From Gordius sp. MW1 (lineage: Eukaryota > Nematomorpha > Gordioida > Gordea > Gordiidae): a DNA stretch of 64,000 nt. Positions 21,811 through 35,261 of the stretch are shown in pieces. Each line of letters opens with the position of its first letter. Within the stretch, counting starts at the first letter, position 1. The notes under the pieces were generated by a model. The model was not told the origin of the DNA and did no database searches. It was given only the letters and a program-made list of their open reading frames with translations. The stretch is taken from the NCBI GenBank assembly GCA_964036665.1, contig OZ038531.1, positions 5,394,168 through 5,458,167 of the forward strand, written 5' to 3'. The position numbers and the translations under genes are program-made.

Positions 21811-23555
21811 ATCAACACGTTTAATTTAAACTATAGTTGAAACGAAATCAGCAGCAAAGAATTGGATTAGTAGGAAGGAGGGACAAAATTAAAGAAAATA
21901 AGAAACTTTTATTTGATTTAAATAAAGACCTACGTATGATTATTTATGTTACACCCTTAAGCTTAAACAAACATGGAACACACAGATAAATCTTATGTAA
22001 TAAAAATTCTATATAATTTTATATTAAATATTTAATTTATAGCTTACTTAATCCTTCGGCCAAGTGAGCTTTGAGTTTAAAAACGTATTTTGGTATAATT
22101 TCTCCTACTTCATTAACATTAAAGTACTCTGAAAATTGCGTACACTGTGCGCGTTGGACATTACTCTTGTCACTAAAGATTATAAAAAAATTTTAAATTA
22201 ACCCAACAGTCCGTTTATATTTGAGTATTAAATCAAGAATTCTTATCGTGAAAATAAGTAACATTTAAACCAATGAGAAGCGCTAATAAATGATAAGTAT
22301 TTATCGATTGTTTTAACTTACAACATATTTAAATTTTTCTTTATTTTTTAGGCAAAATTTATGATTATTAAGTCTTATTTTTAAATTAAAAGGTATGTTG
22401 CAGGCAAAAAATTACGAGTTAGTTATGATCTGGGCTTCCCATCCAAATTTGGCCTTATACATTTTGAAAATAAAGGAAGAATTTTCGGGGCTATCATAAA
22501 AGGCTTTGTTATCAATGTTCGCTACGCTGTAGTAGATATTGTTTTCAATCTAATGCCAAATATGTAATTTTATAAAATTCAAATTAAAATGCCATTGTCT
22601 CATTTTTCAGCACATTTTTTTAGAAATTAACATTTAATCAAAAACCAATTGGGCTTTAATATTAAATGCAAAAGTTTTAAATTAACTTACTTTTCCCATA
22701 TAATTGGTGTTGAACTCGACTGATATAGCTAGATTTTGGGGTTTCTCAACTGCAATAAATTATTACATGAGCTTTAAATGCATTTCAACGTAATTTTGCA
22801 TTAAGATTGCATAAAAATGAAATTCCGCAAAATGAGACTGAAGGGTAAAAGCCTATAATTAGTTTCTTGAATTTCAGCAATATATTATCAATTAGCGTAT
22901 CAGGAGATATTATGTTTATTCATTACAAAGTCTGAACTGGCTTAAATTAAATAAATATCTACTATACTCACACTAATATTTTAATTAACTGTTTAACGCC
23001 AAAACATATGTTGGTAATTTTATAGGAAGAAATTAGCTTTTATGTAGATTTTTACATATACATACCAAATTTCAGTTAAAATTTGTATTAAATTTAAACT
23101 TGAATCAAAGCTATTTGGATGACATACTTTGATAACATTTCTCAATTTTGCATTACAAGCTTATAAACAAGTGATAAATTTGCTTACACGCTATTTCTTT
23201 AGGAACGCCTTGAGCTAAAGTAGATGGAATCACTATAACATTAAGAAATTGTAATAAGCTTGATCAAATCAATATAACAAAATTATAAACTTTAGAGATG
23301 TGTATAATGAATCTGAAAAAAAGAACGTGATTAAAAACTTGATTGCGATTATTTGGGAAAGCATATTAAAATGTTTAAAATTAATTAAGGTTGACATCTT
23401 TTGCATCAGGTAATTAAAATGAAATAACTGCCTTTGTCTTAGCCATTACAGATATTCGTTTAAGTCAGACTTTATCAGAAAATTTGGTGATAGGTAGGTT
23501 TCCAAAGTTAATAGGGGAGGGGGTAGTATAATTTCTCAAGAAATTAACTATATAC
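21811..23555. other. Intergenic AT-rich, nothing recognised
   Basis: No coding exon or terminal repeat was recognised on either strand. Confidence 0.5.
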
Positions 23556-23754
23556 TAGAGTTGTTAAATTGCTAACTTGCTTCAACTCCAGCTACCATCT
23601 GCTCGAGTCTGCTCGGCCCTCGAGCATTTTTATATGCTACTGTTCTGCCTAGTGCACCGAACAGCGAGCTCATATCGTGCTAACGCGCATATTAAGCAAC
23701 TCATTGTGTATGCTCGCGTCTGGAGTTTGAAGCAAGTTTGCAATTTAACAACTA
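23556..23754. mobile_element. Short inverted-repeat element (MITE)
   Basis: A 199-bp element with arms AGTTGTTAAATTGC, AACTTGCTTCAA and CTCCAG at one end and the reverse complement at the other. It has no coding capacity. No target duplication was seen, so the superfamily is unresolved. The terminus TAGAGTTGTTAA matches that of the hAT-like element at 46316. Confidence 0.75.
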
Positions 23755-25978
23755 CCGATTAATTAATCAATTTTTTTGATAATGGAAGGCATTTTTAACA
23801 GTCATCAAATCATTTTTCCACACCTCCCCCGCCTTCTCGAAATTGAATATTTATTTTTATTTTTAACTTTTTATCACATAATAATAAATTTAAATTTATC
23901 AATGATCCGTTTTTTAGGCGATTTTACTTATCGGGATATTAGTAGTTGGAGGTGGGACAATTTTAATGAAAAGTTTTGATGTGGTAGTGGTAATTGGAGC
24001 TACATAAATAAATATTCAAGGTTGAGCGTTAAGTTTAATTCATAACGTATGTATCTTACAAAAAATGATATACCTGGCGTAGTTGAGGTGGTAACCAAAA
24101 TTGTAGTATTTTCAATAACTGGCCAAATTATTTCTAATATTTTAAGCGAAAATATTTAAACACATCGTTTAAATTAATTGCAAATATAGAACATCCATAA
24201 TAAAGCCGTGCAATTGCATTCATAAATGCCATGCTTTTTAAAAAAGAATTCATAACACGTTGAGAGCCTATGGCCCGACCCGAGTTCTAACACATTTTTT
24301 AGCCATATCTTTAACCTGGCATCGATTAACGGTTCAGCCGAACCAAATTCTTAACAAACTTTTTTGGGGCATCTCATTGTGCTCCAGATAGCTCCAAATG
24401 GCTAACTAGGTTACACTGGGAGACATGAAAATACACAAACTAAAAAAAAATAAAGACCAAGATTAGTTAAAAAATATTATTCAGTTATAATGTGAATTTA
24501 GACATTACAGTATGATTGCTGCATACAACGCTGTTCGCATATGTCTATGGTCTAAAATTTCGAGCTCATTTTGGAAGTCTGTCGTATTTTTTAAATGAAT
24601 TTGGACAATTTATTTTTTAAAACTATAGAGTTTAATGTTTTTTAACACAATAGATATGCTAGGCATTTTTGGATATGCGACATCTAATTTAAAAAACGGG
24701 AAGCACCATTTTCTGCCCCGATAAGATCTTATTATGGCATCAACATTTAATAAAAGCTATCTAAGTAAGCTGTCCATTTAAGCTTCTTTGTTCATTAGAT
24801 GAATATTTTTAACATGTCGTGATTCTAATATGTAATAGGCGTGATACCATTATCCTGCAAACTTAATACGAAGATGTTAGGTATTATTTTCCGAAAAAAA
24901 CCTCTTTTTTTTTCATAGATTTTATATCGATTAATGGGTATTTGGGAGGGCTAAACCTAGTAGCTCCGATTCACTTTTAAAAAGCAATTTTTTAATTTTG
25001 CCATTGTAAAGAAATTTTCATCTTTAAAATTATAAGGGACAAATTCTAAAGATAGTCTTTCAACAGTTACTCCTCCTAGTCCTATTTAATTTCGTCTGAT
25101 GAACGAAAACGTGGCCCCTTAATTGGGTTTCAAGGAAACAAGATAGCCAATTTTAGTGGCCACACACCACATCTTACAACCATGCCTTTTATAAACTCTT
25201 CGGTTTGGTGTCCATCATAAGGGAGCAGAGATTTCTCCATTAAAATTTGGGATAAGTTGCAATATTGGGAATTGTTTTTGAACCTATCATTAATCCAAAA
25301 AACCTCACTTGGAAAATCTGTCTGTTTGGATCAGCTTAGAGTTGTCTAATAGATGTTTAATTATTTCTTGAAACAGTTTTCTATGTATACCATTGATTAC
25401 CGATGAAATCAGCTCTTAAACATTTTGATATTTTTTGGAGGCAAATAAGCATTAAAATAATGTGAGATATAATCTATGATTTACAAATAGCCCCAATTAC
25501 CTTTGATTACAGAGAAAATAATGACCAATATTAAATTGCTTTAATTCATTCAACAAAATTTTTTGATAAAAATATTTAAAATTAAAAATGAAAACCACAG
25601 AGTTTCAGTAGCGTAGGGAGGGGGGGGGGTCCTAAAAAAAGGAATTTTTTTCAAATTATACGGAAAAAATATTAATATGAGTCTTGTGTGTTGCGCATAT
25701 AGAAATGATGTATTATCTTAACTAATTTGATATTTAATTTTAGATGAAATCTACTAATTATAACATTTTCTATACAAAATATTTATGTCCCGAGTGCGTG
25801 TTTTCTAATAAGAAGGAAATTTAATTCTCAATTATATCTCTAAAAAACTATTTCAACCTCTAAATTAAACGAGGAAGGTGCTGATACAGTCAAATTTTAG
25901 CAGCGGGGCGGGCAAGACAGATATTGGTTCTGGTGGGAAATTTAAGCCCAAAAGGCCAATGCATGTGTTTAGTCTAAC
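23755..25978. other. Intergenic with minor repeat debris
   Basis: No gene was recognised. Short debris includes a CCCGACCCGAG tract at about 24276 and a TAGCGTAGGGAGG-plus-G-run terminus at about 25610. Confidence 0.45.
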
Positions 25979-28197
25979 CAGGGGTCGGCAACCTGCTTGT
26001 CCTTAAGAGCGCAATACTAAATTTGAAAATCACCGAGGGCGCATATTTTACAAATAATCAACAGGTATAAATAGGCATTTAAAAAACAGATTTTTTATAA
26101 CTTTATTTTGTTGGTGTCATACATAATGATACATATAATTAGTGTGAAACTTGGGTGTCCATATTTTCAGCTAATTTCTTATAATTGGGGATATATTTAG
26201 AGTTCCCGGTCCTTAAACAATTATCGAAATGTGAGTCAGTAAGCTTTGTTCGGTATTTTGATTTGAAATATTTCATATTTGAGAACAAAGACTCGCAATT
26301 GTATGTTGTTGCACAATATGAATAAATTTTTAGCGCACATTTCCTTAAAATAGGATACTTATTTTCATCGACTAAGTTCCAAAACGTTTTATCATTACCA
26401 TGCGCTTTTAAAATAATATCACTTTGCAAGTTTATTATTTCTAATTCTAGGTCTTCGATATTATGAAGCTCGAAATACACTGAAACTATTTCAAGGACAT
26501 CATCTTCAGTAACATTGAATGGATTTATAAAAAATCTTAGAACGGGTTCTAATGCTGCAAAATCTTCAAATCTAGAAGAAAACTCTTCTATTAGCTTATC
26601 TATAATTTCTAAATATGATGTAGCAGTAAAATTTTCATTATTCAAATTTAAACTCTCAACATTTTATTTTAAATTTGAGAAATGTGATAATGATTTTTTC
26701 AATAGATGGGATTTCAACAACACTAACTTGCATTGGAATGCATTTACTGCACTAATCATGTCACCGATATGCTGATTTTTCCCTTGTATTTTTAAATTTA
26801 ATAAATTCAACTTTGCCGTTATATCTGTCAGAAATCCGAGGTCGATTAGCCAATCCTTATTTTCTAATTGCTCGTAAAATTCGCCACTTGATGCAATAAA
26901 TTCCTTTATTTGTGGCATAAGCATGAAAAACCGCTCAAGTATTTTACCTCTGCTCAGCCACCTCACTTCAGTATGTAAAAGAAGATCTGTGAACTGAACG
27001 TTTTCATCTTCTAAAAGTAATTTAAACAATCTGTGTTGCATAGCTCCCGATCTTATGGAATTAATAATTTTTGTTACTATCGTAAATACGTGTTGAAAAC
27101 CGATTGTTTTTGCGCATAACATTTCCTGATGTATGAGGCAATGATAAGAAATAAATTTCGGGAATAAGAAATCCTGTCTACATAAGGCAATAAATCCTTT
27201 TTTCTTACCAGTTATCGCTGGTGCCCCATCTGTTGTAATTGACGATAACTTTTGTACAGGTAATTTTACATCTGTTATATACTTTTTAAAAGTAGAAAAG
27301 ATATCTTCTCCTCTGGTGCTTCCCTTTAATGGCAGAACTTTAAGAAATTCTTCTTTTGTCGTAAAATCAGAAAATACCATCTTCACGCAAATTGCTAATT
27401 GTGATATATTTGTCACGTCTGTCGATTCATCCATCTGTAGCGAAAAGAAAATACAATTTTCCATATCATTTGCTAATTCTGCCTCCAAATTCTCCGCAAT
27501 TACTTCAATTTTTCTAGTAACAGTTCGTGATGATAATTGCAACGAGTTTATAGCTGAAACTATTTCCTTTTTATTTTTAAATTCTTCAAAAAGTGAATCA
27601 ACAGCCTCTAACATGACTTCTTTCACTAATTCTCCATCTGTAAATGGTTTTTTATTCTTAGCTAGCAAATGCGATATTTTATCGCGATCGTTGCTGCTTT
27701 ATGTTGTTGTAGTGGTTTAGTAAAAAAAACTTTGCTGGTTAGTTCCTGAAGATTTTAAAGAAATAATTTTTTTTCTTCTAATTTCAGAGTTCATTGGATA
27801 GTCACTATCAAAATTTGTATGAACGGTCTTGAAATGTCGTTAAATATTACTTTTCTTGGGAATCGCAACACTATTATTACACAACAAACAAATACACTTC
27901 CCTTTGTAATCAGCGAAACAATATAGATGTTCCCATTCATCGTTAAAATAATATGTTCTTTTCTTTTACATTTATCCATGAAGGGTTTTGAAAGAAAAGA
28001 ATTATTTCGGATTACTTGGTAGTTTTAAATGCACGGTCAACGCGTGGTATATACGAAATACGATCACACACGAACAAAAAACACGTGCGTGTTATTAGAT
28101 ACGCTCATATCATACATTTACATTAGTCCAGCGAGGGCGCATTAAAAATTGATCGGGGGCGCCATGGCGCCCGCGGGCGCCGCGTTGCTTACCCCTG
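25979..28197 (-). mobile_element. hAT transposon, Charlie-like ends
   Basis: The left end CAGGGGTCGGCAACCTGC pairs with the complement of the right end (CAGGGGTAAGCAACGCGG). The flanks carry GTCTAAC and GTCTAAAC, an imperfect 7-8-bp target duplication. The length is 2219 bp with a transposase on the minus strand. CAGGGGTCGGCAA ends are typical of animal hAT-Charlie elements. Confidence 0.88.
26139..27975 (-). pseudogene. hAT transposase (GTF2I-repeat/ZBED-like), broken
   Basis: The order from the N-terminus is: a BED-like zinc finger around 27800-27940 (CICLLCN, then RHFKTVH) in a damaged frame; the FTDGELVKEVM block; the catalytic core (FFSLQMDESTDV; SITTDGAPAITGKKKGFIAL; HCLIHQE; LHTEVRWLSRGK); and the C-terminal dimerisation domain (YSYCATTYNCESLFSNMKYF). 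One in-frame stop at 26664-26666 separates core and C-terminus, and the zinc finger is out of frame. The catalytic acidic residues in MDEST and TTDGAP are still present, so decay is moderate. Confidence 0.88.
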
Positions 28198-31100
28198 GTC
28201 TAAACAATGGCCCTAATTAGCGCAAACAGAAAAATTGGAAAGAGCTCTTTGCAATTTGCGTCTCTGAAGATATTATTAACGCATTTTTGACCAAAAATCC
28301 ATCGTAGATATTAAATTTATATACTTTTAATAAGTTAACCTCCCCCCCCCCTAATTAGATAGTCCTATTTCCGTCACTACTGTATATAAGCTTAATAAAT
28401 TTTTGTTTAATAGTACTATTCTAAAAGAAAAAATTTGGAAACCCCCTCCCCCCATGAGGCAATCCTGGCTACGCCTATGCAGAGCCTGAAGCAAATATGA
28501 TACCTTTTAAATGTGTACCTGGTATATATAAAAATTAAGAAAGATTATGAAAATTTAAAATAAAAAATGTTAAAAATATAGAGGATGGGCTGGCTAAAAA
28601 GATATTGAGACTTCATTGATATATTTATTATAGAATTGTATAAATCCAGCTCGAGCCTTGGGTCGGGCTTATTTTTTATAGATTTTCCTGGCTCTAAATC
28701 TATTTCGTTGGCAAAAACAAGCCGTTTGGGTCTTTACCCATAAATTAATACTAACACAAGTTTAATTTATCAATAAAACTTACATTTATGTTAATTATTT
28801 TCCTGTATATAAAGTCCTATAGTCTGTAAAAAAAATTAGTATATTACCACAGCAACCATTTTAATCTTACTATGAAATTATTTAATTTCAATCCTTTGTA
28901 TTTATAATTGTCGTTATTATGTGGTAAGGCTGTAGCGACAAATTTATTAAAGGCAAATGGGTCTTTAATGTATATATAAATAAAGAGTTAGTAAAATGAT
29001 AAAAACCAGATTTTTATTCTATTGTTTTATCTAATAACGCCTTTGAAATTTTACCGATTCCCTCACTTCATTTCCTTTTTTTGTGTTATTTCATCTCCAC
29101 TTTTTTCTTTAGTTAATATGGGCTTTTCAACCCTAAATATGAATACCCGTCAAAGTGCAGAATGATGAAAAAGTAGCAGAAAAATATTTTTTTAGATAAT
29201 CAAGATATTAGAATTAAACTCAAATGGGGAGAAAATTTCTGATGTATTCGTAAATATAACCCTAACCCTAACTAGGTTAAAACTTAAATTTTATGTTAAG
29301 TCCTGACCAATCTTGATCTGACCAATTTTTCTGCTACTTTTACCGAGTCCCCTAAATATCGTGTCTAATCTCCCCCTACTCATTTATATTTAGCCATACC
29401 ACACTATAAGCTTGCTTAGTACCACTAAGTGAACACTAAATCGGAACATAAGCTTAATGATGGCTTGCCTTAATAGTAATTTAAACAAAACTGCAAGAGA
29501 CGCCAAACGTATATAATTCATCTTAGCATATCAATTTAATATTAGTTTGCCTTTATTTTTTAAAACTTTATAAAGGTGAGAACAAAAATCTTTAGACCAG
29601 ATAGGTCTTTTATTATAAACTAATATTTTTGTAAACTAAAGTGTAAATCTTTGAAAAACAAAGTAAAATGAAGTTTATAATTAAAGAGGATATTTCTGAA
29701 ATTACAATGTATATCTATATCTTTATAAGTGATGCTTATACAAACAAATGGTAGAGTTAAATTATTTAAGGATATACGATACTTAAAGTAACAGAAACCC
29801 ATCTTTTCTGAACAAAATAAAAAGTGGAGAACCAAATTGCATCAAAATACTAAAATTAATTTATTGCTAAGACGATGGGTTAATTAGGTAAAACAATAAC
29901 CAGTAGTAAAGCAAGAGTGGAGAAACAATAGCAATTATGGAAAAATTGTAAATATAACATATAAAACCTTATGGTGATAGTAAAGGGTTTCAATTCTTAT
30001 TGGATAAATTAACCGCATTATATTAATCTAGTATAGAGGGGCATATTATTGAACGGTTAATTTTACTGGGTACTCTTATTTTTTCTTTTACAGATTCTGT
30101 TGAAGAAGTTTTTAAAATTGTAAGATATATAAGGCACTTTTAATTGATAAAAAACAAATTTATAATAGAATAGAAATTAACAAACTCACTGAGCCTTATA
30201 CGTAAAATGTGATACTTAGTATATCGAAACCTTTGTAACCTTGTACGTTAATAAAATTTCCCAACGAAGCAGCTAATATACATGCTTGTTTTAAGGTAGA
30301 GTCATGTTTAAATTATCAAAAACTTGTCTATTTATCATATTATCAATCCTGCAAATTTTAAATTTGGACCTAATAAATGGAAAATCATATTTAAATTGTC
30401 CGAAAAACTTGTAAGACTATAAAATTCGACAATTTGTAATTTAAATTTTAACATTCAAATTATTTAATAAATGCTATTAGATTCATCAATGCATATGGCA
30501 AGATAATTCTTAATAGAAATACTCTCTAGCTTTGAATAGGAGTCATGAAAATGCTACAGTTAATAACATTTATTAAGCCGTCGGGATTGGCTAAATATTT
30601 ACATAATAAGATTTTTATCATTTTTAATTTGTTATACAAACGGTTTGTTCTATTAAGCACATAAACAATTATAAGATGCTTTGGCTTTTCCCCGTTGCTG
30701 TTGAAATTTGACCACGCTTTAATATGATTATTTTAATTAAATTGTTATAACAATGGGTAAACTTAAGAGATGAGGTCTAAAGTTAACAAATAACGAAACA
30801 TAAATAAATAGCTCAATATTGCTGAAAATTAACCGTTGAGTTGCCATAATGTATTTGTCAACGAAAATATTATGGTTCTTAGAGGCTACATCTCAAGGAT
30901 CCTATGCAAAAAATTCGAGAGATATAAATACCATAATATTGAATTTTCAATTCATTAATGTGAATGTCATTGTATAAAATCGATGGGTTTCAATGTATAA
31001 CGTAGGTTGAAGGAAATGGAACGCCATATTGTGACTTCATCTGGACCCTTTTTTATTTATTTTTTCCCCCTGATGATGGGCTATAACAGCCAGAATTATC

Positions 31101-32231
31101 GCGTTCCCCCTCTTCTTACGTTATCAATCCAAATCCACCGGTTTTATACAATGTCAAACAGATATAAATTCTTTTAATGTTTCAGTTCCGAGCATTGGTG
31201 GAGGGGCAAAAAGTGTAGGAATGACTTAGCCGGGGCATAATAATCATTCCTTAAAAATTTACCAATATTTCGTTAAACATAAAAGAGGATTTGAATTTGG
31301 AGGGACCTCAACTCCCCCCCCCCCCCGACAGCTTTAATTATTATACAAATCATAGAGGCTTAATATTCTTAACATATAAATAGTACACATTAATGGTGTG
31401 TATAAAACATGTCTTGTAGGATTTTCAATGGCTTGCTTTATCAATCTTAAAAGAATTACACATTTTGATTTTAAAATATATTTTTTACTAAAACCTTATA
31501 AATGATACAAAAAAGTATCTACATGCAAAATGAATAAAATTGTCAATAGATAAATAAAATAGTTTTTCTGAATCATAAAATTGGCTGTCTTATGAATTAC
31601 GTATATTATACACTTTCAAGTTTCAAAGATATAGGCGTTTAGAAATATCTAAATATTCGCCATCTTTAATTAATATGAACATAACTTATTAAAATACTTA
31701 TCTCAGATTTATAGGTATTTTTTAATTGGCATTAGAAAAGCCAAATAAATGCCAAATATGGGCTAAAAAGTATTAGAATTTAAATATTTCTATAATATAA
31801 AAACCATTTATACATGTTTTAGCGCTTTAATTTAGGTTTAATAAAAAAATATAGCACATTAGATAAACAATATTATATATTTTATATTAATAATTTTAAA
31901 CAAACACCTGCTTGATCAATCTATCTTAAAAACGTTATCGCTAAAAAATTCGATTATCAAAATTTAGAAAATTTACCATATAAATATTAAATACCCCATT
32001 AAAAAATTAAAGTAATAATTAAAATTACTTTGTTTAATTTCTTCGTAAATAATGCTCGTTGATTCTTGTGTATCTTAAAGTCATAAAAATGATGTAATGG
32101 AAAAATAAACTTTATAAATTAAGTTTGTTAATATATAAATACTTTACTAAACATCGCTTCATTTATAAATTTTGAGATGTTTTTTTTTTTATAATGTTAA
32201 GTTATTTAATGCTTTTTTATTTGTGACATGT
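28198..32231. other. Intergenic with repeat debris
   Basis: No gene was recognised. Debris includes a GGGTCGGGC tract at 28660, a short CCCTAACCCTAACT at 29260, a CAGCCAGAATTATCGCG segment at 31090 and C/G-run termini at 28340, 28440 and 31315. Confidence 0.45.
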
Positions 32232-32854
32232 TTAATGACATTCTATGTGTGTTTTAAAATGCAATATTGCAACGTATAACATAATGAATTTAATTTTACT
32301 TATATGAGCCGGCACTTGTTTGGTTAAATATTCTAAGTGGACATCGTTTAAAGGTAGGACCTTACTTTTATCTACTTGATCAGAGATCTCATATGATTTA
32401 TATTGCATCGCATTCACTATGTTTAATTATAGTATAATATATATAATCAGTGGTTGTAAAATATACAATTGTCAATGCAGTGCAAGCGTGGGCAACATGC
32501 TGGAAACTTCTTGCTTAAATCCGGAGATCCATAGGTGCAATTATTTATATAGATTGTTACGCAACTAAAACAGACATTAGCGGAATCAGTATTATGTTAA
32601 AAAATATAAAAAATAACAAAAATCATTATAATTTACGATTCCTGGGTTAGAAATTTTCCTAAGCTATCGCATTTGTAGATACAACACATTTTGGGAGTTA
32701 AATAAATCATGTTTGGCACGCATGCTAATAACATATAAGTTTTAGTCTTCAATAACAAACAATACTTACAGAAAACTCCATTATGGTTGGTTAATTCTTC
32801 TAGATTTCCATATAATGTCATACCTAAGCAATTTAACAAAAGAGGATAGCACAT
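32232..32854 (-). CDS. Secreted single-domain VWC-like protein, gene 4 of cluster
   Basis: Exons on the minus strand are 32770-32854, 32637-32724, 32467-32564 and 32232-32416. Phases are 1, 2 and 1, and introns are 45, 72 and 50 nt. They join to an open frame of 151 residues. Exons 2 and 3 encode the domain: C-x-PNMIYLTPKM-CC-IYK-C, then C-x6-C and SKKFPACCPRLHC. The CCP-x3-C ending is the hallmark of single-domain VWC proteins. Exon 4 is a non-cysteine tail. The N-terminus from ATG 32854 is only weakly signal-like, and a possible acceptor inside exon 1 (TTGCTTAG) leaves room for a missing upstream exon. In arthropods such proteins are often secreted and stress or immune linked; role here unknown. 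Confidence 0.65.
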
Positions 32855-32878
32855 TTGATTCAGTTAAAAAATTATATA

Positions 32879-33206
32879 CAGTCAAAACCGTTTAGTTGCA
32901 AAGCCTCGGGCCTGAGAAAAAATTCGCGATTAACCGATATTTTGCGATTAAACGATGGAAATAAAAGTATATGTACATTATATTAAATATTCATTTCTTA
33001 CGCTTCGCAATAAAACGATATTTATATAATTATCTGGTTGATTTAAGGACTCGAAAATGTTTGTGAATATCCGATATTGTACTATTAAGCAATTTGTCAA
33101 TAAACGATGTTTTTGTTAATATAATCGTTTAAAAAAAAATAGCGGTTAACTTCGCGATTAAAAGATTTTTGCGATAATCCGATTTGCGATTAAGAAGTTT
33201 CGACTG
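32879..33206. mobile_element. Tigger/pogo-like miniature element
   Basis: It starts CAGTCAAAACCG and ends with the complement of CAGTCGAAACTTC, flanked by TA on both sides. The arms carry repeated TTGCGATTAA motifs. TA duplication and CAGTC...AAAC ends fit Tc1/mariner pogo elements. It lies 24 bases upstream of the VWC gene 4 start. Confidence 0.8.
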
Positions 33207-33432
33207 TAATTACTTTCATATCCTGCTTCCATATTTCTATAGGTTGACGTACCTAGAGATAGATGTGATATATTGACTGATTGAATCTTAAAAGATGTAT
33301 TTTACTTTCTTGTCCAACATCCATATTTTTATATAATGGGGCACCTAGATGTTTAAAATAATATTGAAAGATGTTGTAGCTTATCAATTATATAAAGATT
33401 TTGACATATTTGAAATTATAAAGAGCCTAAAA

Positions 33433-33874
33433 TTACGTATTATTACTTTTTAATCCCGCTATGTATTTTAGTTCACCCACCCGTATTTGAATTGGAGATG
33501 ATTTGGTTTTATTTTTAATTAAAAGTGGTTTGCTTCGTATTTTATATTTGTATGGACATATTATTTTTGGGCAGCATTGAGGATAGGGTAGAGAATTATT
33601 TTGACTTCCGTTGTGACATGGTTTCCTGGCAGTACGGCATCTAATTTTAAATGAATTGTCTATTTTTAATTGCTAGCTCAAATGGATTGCAATTAAAAAT
33701 AATTATATTTTAGTTTTGTATTCTGTACTATTATTACATATAATAGCCATTTAAATGTATTAAATTTTTTGTGATTGTTTGTCTACTTTTTAACCATTAT
33801 AGAATCGCCATTAGATGCGCATTGATAGACTTCGCAGCCACCTTTTTTGCGGTATATTTTGTTAGGAATGCAAT
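33433..33874 (-). CDS. Secreted single-domain VWC-like protein, gene 3 of cluster (partial model)
   Basis: Two exons were found, 33787-33874 (88 nt) and 33433-33640, joined by a 146-nt phase-2 intron. The first exon encodes DCIPNKIYRKKGGC and EVYQC; the second CRTARKPC, then SLPYPQCCPKIIC and a basic tail of about 40 residues. The pairing matches genes 1 and 4 in exon length, phase and cysteine positions. A signal-peptide exon is expected upstream; a GTAAGT donor at about 33943 was seen but its exon has no ATG in frame. Function is inferred only from the family. Confidence 0.6.
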
Positions 33875-34275
33875 CTAACGTTAACATAAATTATTGTATT
33901 TATTAGTTGCATTGATTACATCAATAATAAATTAGACTTACATTGCTCGTTTAAATCTATCAAAAATTATGTGAACTGATTTTAATATTATTTAAATGAT
34001 TAGAATAATAATAAGTGAAAGGAATAAATGATAATGAGAGAAATAGGATTATTAGAAGAGTACAATATCTTTATCGATAAATCATATAGAGGGACCGGGG
34101 AGGGACGTGTAAAAATTAGGGCATATTTAAAAAAAATAAAAGTAAGTGAAACACTGATTTTGAGTTTACAATAATAAAATATATAAATATGCAATAATAT
34201 AAAATGGATAATGTAGATAATGATATATAAATAAGAGATTTAATATTTAAGCGACTTGTCTTTTATATATTCACA

Positions 34276-35261
34276 TTATACATGACATATATCAACTTGA
34301 AAAATATTTGAAATATTACTAGATATTGATGACATTTCAGTGGGACAATCTATTTCGGGACAACAGAGTGGGAATGGCAATGAACTATTGAATGCACCTT
34401 CCTTGCACGGTTTTTTAGCTCTGTGGCACCTATGTATAAAGCACTAATTGATACTTTTCATTTGGATACTGTCTAAGAGACAACCATAATACTATTTTTT
34501 AGCTTGCGCTTTATATTTATTGGCGTTTAAATATATAAGCATGCACTTTAAACACTTTTCATCGTGCCTCTAACTGGACCTAACAATGTAAATATGTCTC
34601 ATAATGTGATGTAAAGACTGACTTAATTCGAACCTCATTTAACTAGTGTGTACAAAAAAATAAGCTTAAGAAATGCTAAATTTAAAAGGACTATATTTAG
34701 ACCAAAACTGGCGTTAAAAATAGTTAGTTGAGTTGAATTATTAATGATTCAGTATTAAAACAATTTTAAATTAAAAGGATTACTCAACAAAAGGTTTTAA
34801 ACATAGACACTTTTTCTTGACTTCGATATTAACATGAAGTTAAATATTCCACCTCCTTTATGGATTGAAAGTAAAAAGCTTAATTAATTTAAAACGCCTT
34901 GATAGTCTCACACTAGAGAACTACAAAGTCACTTTTTTAACCCGACCCAAAATCTTTTCAAAATTTTGAACCCTAACCAGACCCGACCCGAAAGCATTTT
35001 AAATTTTGTAACCCGAGCCCGACCCGAAAGCCTTTTAAAATTTTTAAACCAAACCCGCTGGTCAGGGTGGGGTCGGGTTTCGGGTCACCCGTGCTGTGCT
35101 CTATCTCACACTTTATAACACTTGATCTTAATATTTGTTAATTGTTTTAATGAACTTTAAGGTAAGCTACCTTGAACATTTGATTATCCCATTCGTATAG
35201 CGTCTGCACTCTTGACATTTGTTGAGGTCTCGAGGAATTTCTTTCGATATATCGTCACAAC
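34276..35261 (-). CDS. Secreted single-domain VWC-like protein, gene 2 of cluster (partial model)
   Basis: Exons are 35171-35261 (91 nt) and 34276-34429, with a 741-nt phase-2 intron. The first carries a cysteine after GT, then CQEC and NGIIKC; the second CHRAKKPC, NSSLPFPLCCPEIDC and a short tail. The second exon is clearly paralogous to that of gene 3 (KPC...NSLP-x-P-x-CCP-x-I-x-C). No signal-peptide exon was found between 35262 and 35488, so the 5' end is missing from this model or lost. Confidence 0.6.
34925..35103. mobile_element. GC-rich hAT-like element fragment in intron of VWC gene 2
   Basis: CCCGACCCGA and CCCGAGCCCGACCCG motifs end in GGGTCACCCGTGCTGTGCTC. This resembles one arm of the element at 10065-10714. 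Only one end is present. Confidence 0.6.

Noticed and set aside
29258-29280. Telomere-like CCCTAACCCTAACT
   Set aside because: Only about two units within ordinary AT-rich DNA; no array.
34000-34194. Minus-strand frame of 64 codons between VWC exons as a signal-peptide exon of gene 3
   Set aside because: No proper donor in the required phase and composition looks random; the true first exon remains unknown.
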